This document shows, piece after piece, positions 6,511 to 8,086 of a stretch of DNA of 8,086 bases. Under the pieces are notes generated by a model. That model was not told where the DNA came from and made no database searches. It saw only the letters and a list, made by a program, of their open reading frames with translations. The stretch comes from Deltaproteobacteria bacterium (GTDB taxonomy: Bacteria > Desulfobacterota > Dissulfuribacteria > Dissulfuribacterales > UBA3076), in assembly GCA_013138705.1 (NCBI GenBank), contig WTCF01000188.1, positions 1-8,086 of the forward strand. The letters are read 5' to 3'. Each line of letters begins with the position of its first letter. The first letter of the stretch is position 1. Position numbers and translations under genes: made by a program.

Positions 6511-6516
6511 AGGAGG
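6511..6516 (+). promoter_or_regulatory. Strong ribosome binding site of the RelA/SpoT-like gene
   Basis: A full AGGAGG lies nine bases before ATG 6526. It fixes the start and suggests efficient translation. Confidence 0.85.
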
Positions 6517-6525
6517 CGCCGATAT

Positions 6526-7263
6526 ATGCAGCTTTGTGATGACTATATCCGATTTATAAAAAACCATTTTCCTGAGCCGTATAATACGCCTGAAACATTT
6601 GGAGACTATCTTTTACCCAAAATTCAGCAGCATGGTACCCTTTGCAGCGCAGTTATTGCTGAAGTCAAAAAGAGTATTTTGCCTCCGTTAGTGGATAAAT
6701 ATAATTATCGGTTTTTTTGCAGAATTGATATCGACCATAGAATAAAACAACCTTCCAGTATTATTGATAAAATCATGCGTTCTTCGGAATCGGGCGTCGG
6801 TAAAACCGTGTCTGAATCATGTACGCTGGACAATTTTACAACAACCATGAAAGACCTGGCCCGGTTCAGAATCGTCTGCAATTTTTTTCATGATGTTGAG
6901 GAAGTGGTTGAGGCATTGAAAAACTCCGATATCCTGAAAAAAATGTTTCACATTGAAATAAAGACAACGATGGACTTGCATCCCGGTTCACGGAAATCAG
7001 GCGAAAGATCGGTCAAATTTATTTTGGAATACAAGAACCATCCCGGCTTTTTTATGGAAATTCAGGTGATGACCCAGCTTTCGGAATCGTGGGACAAAAA
7101 AGACCATTTTCTGGTTTATGAAGTGCGCAGGCGCTTTCCTGATAAAGAAGATGAAAAATTTCCGGATTACCTGGATGCAAAGATGCATGCCATGGGTGAG
7201 CTGCTTTATGTGGCGGATAATTATTTTGAAGCGCTCAGAGCATCGCGGGAAGAAGAAAAATAG
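6526..7263 (+). CDS. Stand-alone RelA/SpoT-fold nucleotidyltransferase, small alarmone synthetase-like, with altered acceptor motif
   Basis: Family members transfer pyrophosphate from ATP to GTP or GDP to make (p)ppGpp; toxic relatives use other acceptors, including tRNA. The 245-aa protein has the synthetase signatures in order: HRIKQPSSIIDKI (71-83, with R72, K74, S78 and K82 matching the ATP-binding R-x-K-x3-S-x3-K pattern), KDLARFRIVC (109-118, D110 being the expected metal ligand), and MEIQVMT (177-183, the ExQxRT-like strand with E178). It continues with SESWDKKDHFLVYE (186-199), matching the W...H helix. The usual GYRSIH motif reads GERSVK (159-164), so the guanine-stacking tyrosine and the histidine are both missing. 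No HD hydrolase, TGS or ACT domain is present. Base composition is more AT-rich than the left genes. It shares a promoter with the ATPase gene 14 bp downstream. Fold is fairly sure; alarmone synthesis is doubtful. Confidence 0.82.
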   Translation: MQLCDDYIRFIKNHFPEPYNTPETFGDYLLPKIQQHGTLCSAVIAEVKKSILPPLVDKYNYRFFCRIDIDHRIKQPSSIIDKIMRSSESGVGKTVSESCTLDNFTTTMKDLARFRIVCNFFHDVEEVVEALKNSDILKKMFHIEIKTTMDLHPGSRKSGERSVKFILEYKNHPGFFMEIQVMTQLSESWDKKDHFLVYEVRRRFPDKEDEKFPDYLDAKMHAMGELLYVADNYFEALRASREEEK

Positions 7264-7266
7264 GAG
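7262..7266 (+). promoter_or_regulatory. Ribosome binding site of the ATPase gene, overlapping the upstream stop codon
   Basis: AGGAG begins inside the TAG stop of the RelA/SpoT-like gene (7261-7263) and ends 11 bases before ATG 7278. The overlap suggests that translation of the two genes is coupled. Confidence 0.55.
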
Positions 7267-7277
7267 ACAGGCGGATC

Positions 7278-8086
7278 ATGAGATTACGAAACGAAAAAGT
7301 CGAAACCGGCCACCTGCTGTCATTTATTTCAAAGAGAGATCGCAACGATAACTTTTCCCTGTTTTTCCCGGTGGAAGGCCTTGAGCAGTTTGATACGCTC
7401 CTTGAAGTTACCAAAGGGTTTGAAAAATGCCTGGAAGCCTGGCCTGACCTATACGATTATATGGGATATTCGATTTCCGACTACGGAGAAATGGAAAAAA
7501 CATTTCCTGAAATAGACACAAACCGCATTTTCTTTTTTGAACAATGCGAATTTCTTTCAGAAACATCACAATTTATCGAGCCTTTTGGAAAAGCCCTGTT
7601 AAAACGCTTTATACAAAAACAGAATCAGATATTCCCCGATATCGTTACAGGCGCCATGGCTGTGGGATCCGGTTTTTATGACAGAGAAGCCGATATCCGG
7701 GATATCTGGGAATTGCTCCAAAACAAAAAAAATATTCTGTTCAGAGCGCCCCGCCGATTCGGCAAAACCAGCCTTTTAAACCATATTGCAGGACACCCGC
7801 AGGAGGGGTGGAAGGTCTGTTTCGTAGATCTTGAGGGGGGTGATTCTGCGGAAAAATTCGTAGAAAAAATTTTGGCGGCCATGCTTCAAAAAGAATGTTT
7901 TGACCCCTATCTGCCGGTCCATCTTGCCGGGCAGCATATTTATGCAAAGACAGACAGCGAACAGTTGGCGATCCTGAGGAGAGAGCGTCAAACAATACAA
8001 AAAGACTGGAAAAAATATGCTGAAACGCTTTTCAATCAAGTGGAAAAATCATTGGAAGATACACGCTTCCTCTTTATCCTGGATGA
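7278..8086 (+). CDS. P-loop ATPase with an unrecognised N-terminal region, cut by the right edge
   Basis: The frame is open from ATG 7278 to the window end: 269 codons with no stop. A Walker A motif lies at 157-164 (APRRFGKT, then SLLNHI). The first position is Ala instead of Gly, as in GPRRxGKTSLL-type ATPases of the prokaryotic ATPase/STAND-like group. FLFILD (264-269), preceded by charged residues, is the expected Walker B strand, cut exactly at its acidic end. GSGFYDREADIRDIWELL (130-147) resembles the 'ff.GRe.ei..l...l' lead-in to the P-loop in that group. Residues 1-125 are acidic and aromatic-rich and match no domain I know. No signal peptide or membrane segment is seen. It sits 14 bp behind the RelA/SpoT-like gene and shares its promoter, so the two products probably act together. 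What lies after the ATPase core is unknown. Confidence 0.82.
   Translation, partial: MRLRNEKVETGHLLSFISKRDRNDNFSLFFPVEGLEQFDTLLEVTKGFEKCLEAWPDLYDYMGYSISDYGEMEKTFPEIDTNRIFFFEQCEFLSETSQFIEPFGKALLKRFIQKQNQIFPDIVTGAMAVGSGFYDREADIRDIWELLQNKKNILFRAPRRFGKTSLLNHIAGHPQEGWKVCFVDLEGGDSAEKFVEKILAAMLQKECFDPYLPVHLAGQHIYAKTDSEQLAILRRERQTIQKDWKKYAETLFNQVEKSLEDTRFLFILD

Larger units (their letters stand above)
6113..6525. other. Divergent AT-rich intergenic region
   Basis: This 413-bp gap separates the minus-strand housekeeping run from the plus-strand pair. It must contain the promoter for the radical SAM-ileS run. The only minus-strand candidates I see are weak -10 boxes, TATAAA (6174-6179) and TATATA (near 6146-6151), without convincing -35 boxes. 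The right end carries the plus-strand promoter listed separately. The middle has a GAAATT repeat block and nothing that reads as a gene, tRNA or strong terminator. The largest open frame seen there on the plus strand is 15 codons (6402-6449), without a ribosome binding site. Confidence 0.7.

Noticed and set aside
7676..8039. Overlapping minus-strand open frames of 68-87 codons
   Set aside because: They are antisense to the open plus-strand ATPase frame, which carries Walker A; the minus translations show no domain.

Overview
The window looks like a chromosomal fragment of a Gram-negative bacterium. It carries kdsB, which is needed for lipopolysaccharide Kdo, and a long zinc-finger-type bacterial isoleucyl-tRNA synthetase. 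The operon content and the intergenic short tandem repeats remind me of Desulfobacterota (former Deltaproteobacteria). That placement is an impression and was not checked by search.

Left three quarters (1-6112, all on the minus strand): a compact housekeeping gene run. In transcription order it reads radical SAM protein (6112-4820), ileS (4765-1934), an integral-membrane CDP-alcohol phosphatidyltransferase (1913-1317), rsmI (1324-401) and the first 114 codons of kdsB (343 to the left edge). Gaps are 54 bp, 20 bp, an 8-bp overlap and 57 bp (108 bp if kdsB starts at its internal GTG), so one polycistronic message is likely. The products serve tRNA charging, ribosomal RNA methylation, phospholipid head-group transfer and LPS sugar activation.

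An 8-bp tandem repeat (AATCACCA, or TGGTGATT on the other strand) sits at all three junctions downstream of ileS: 296-334, 1283-1320 and 1908-1950. These arrays contain or touch the stop codon of ileS, the start and stop of the phosphatidyltransferase gene, the only usable start of rsmI, and the start region of kdsB. rsmI, and probably kdsB, translate the array as an N-terminal SPNHQITK-type extension. A different 16-bp repeat (362-401) lies beside the first array.

Middle (6113-6525): a 413-bp AT-rich divergent intergenic region. It has a small GAAATT repeat block and, on the right, a clear plus-strand promoter (TTGACA, 17-bp spacer, TATTGT) with a small palindrome inside the spacer.

Right end (6526-8086, plus strand): a visibly more AT-rich two-gene unit that looks like accessory DNA. 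The first gene encodes a 245-aa stand-alone RelA/SpoT-fold nucleotidyltransferase with an altered GYRSIH motif. The second starts 14 bp after the first gene's stop and encodes a P-loop ATPase that runs off the window. Their pairing under one promoter is the best candidate here for an unrecognised system such as a toxin-antitoxin, stress or phage-defence module. The sequence itself does not establish that function.
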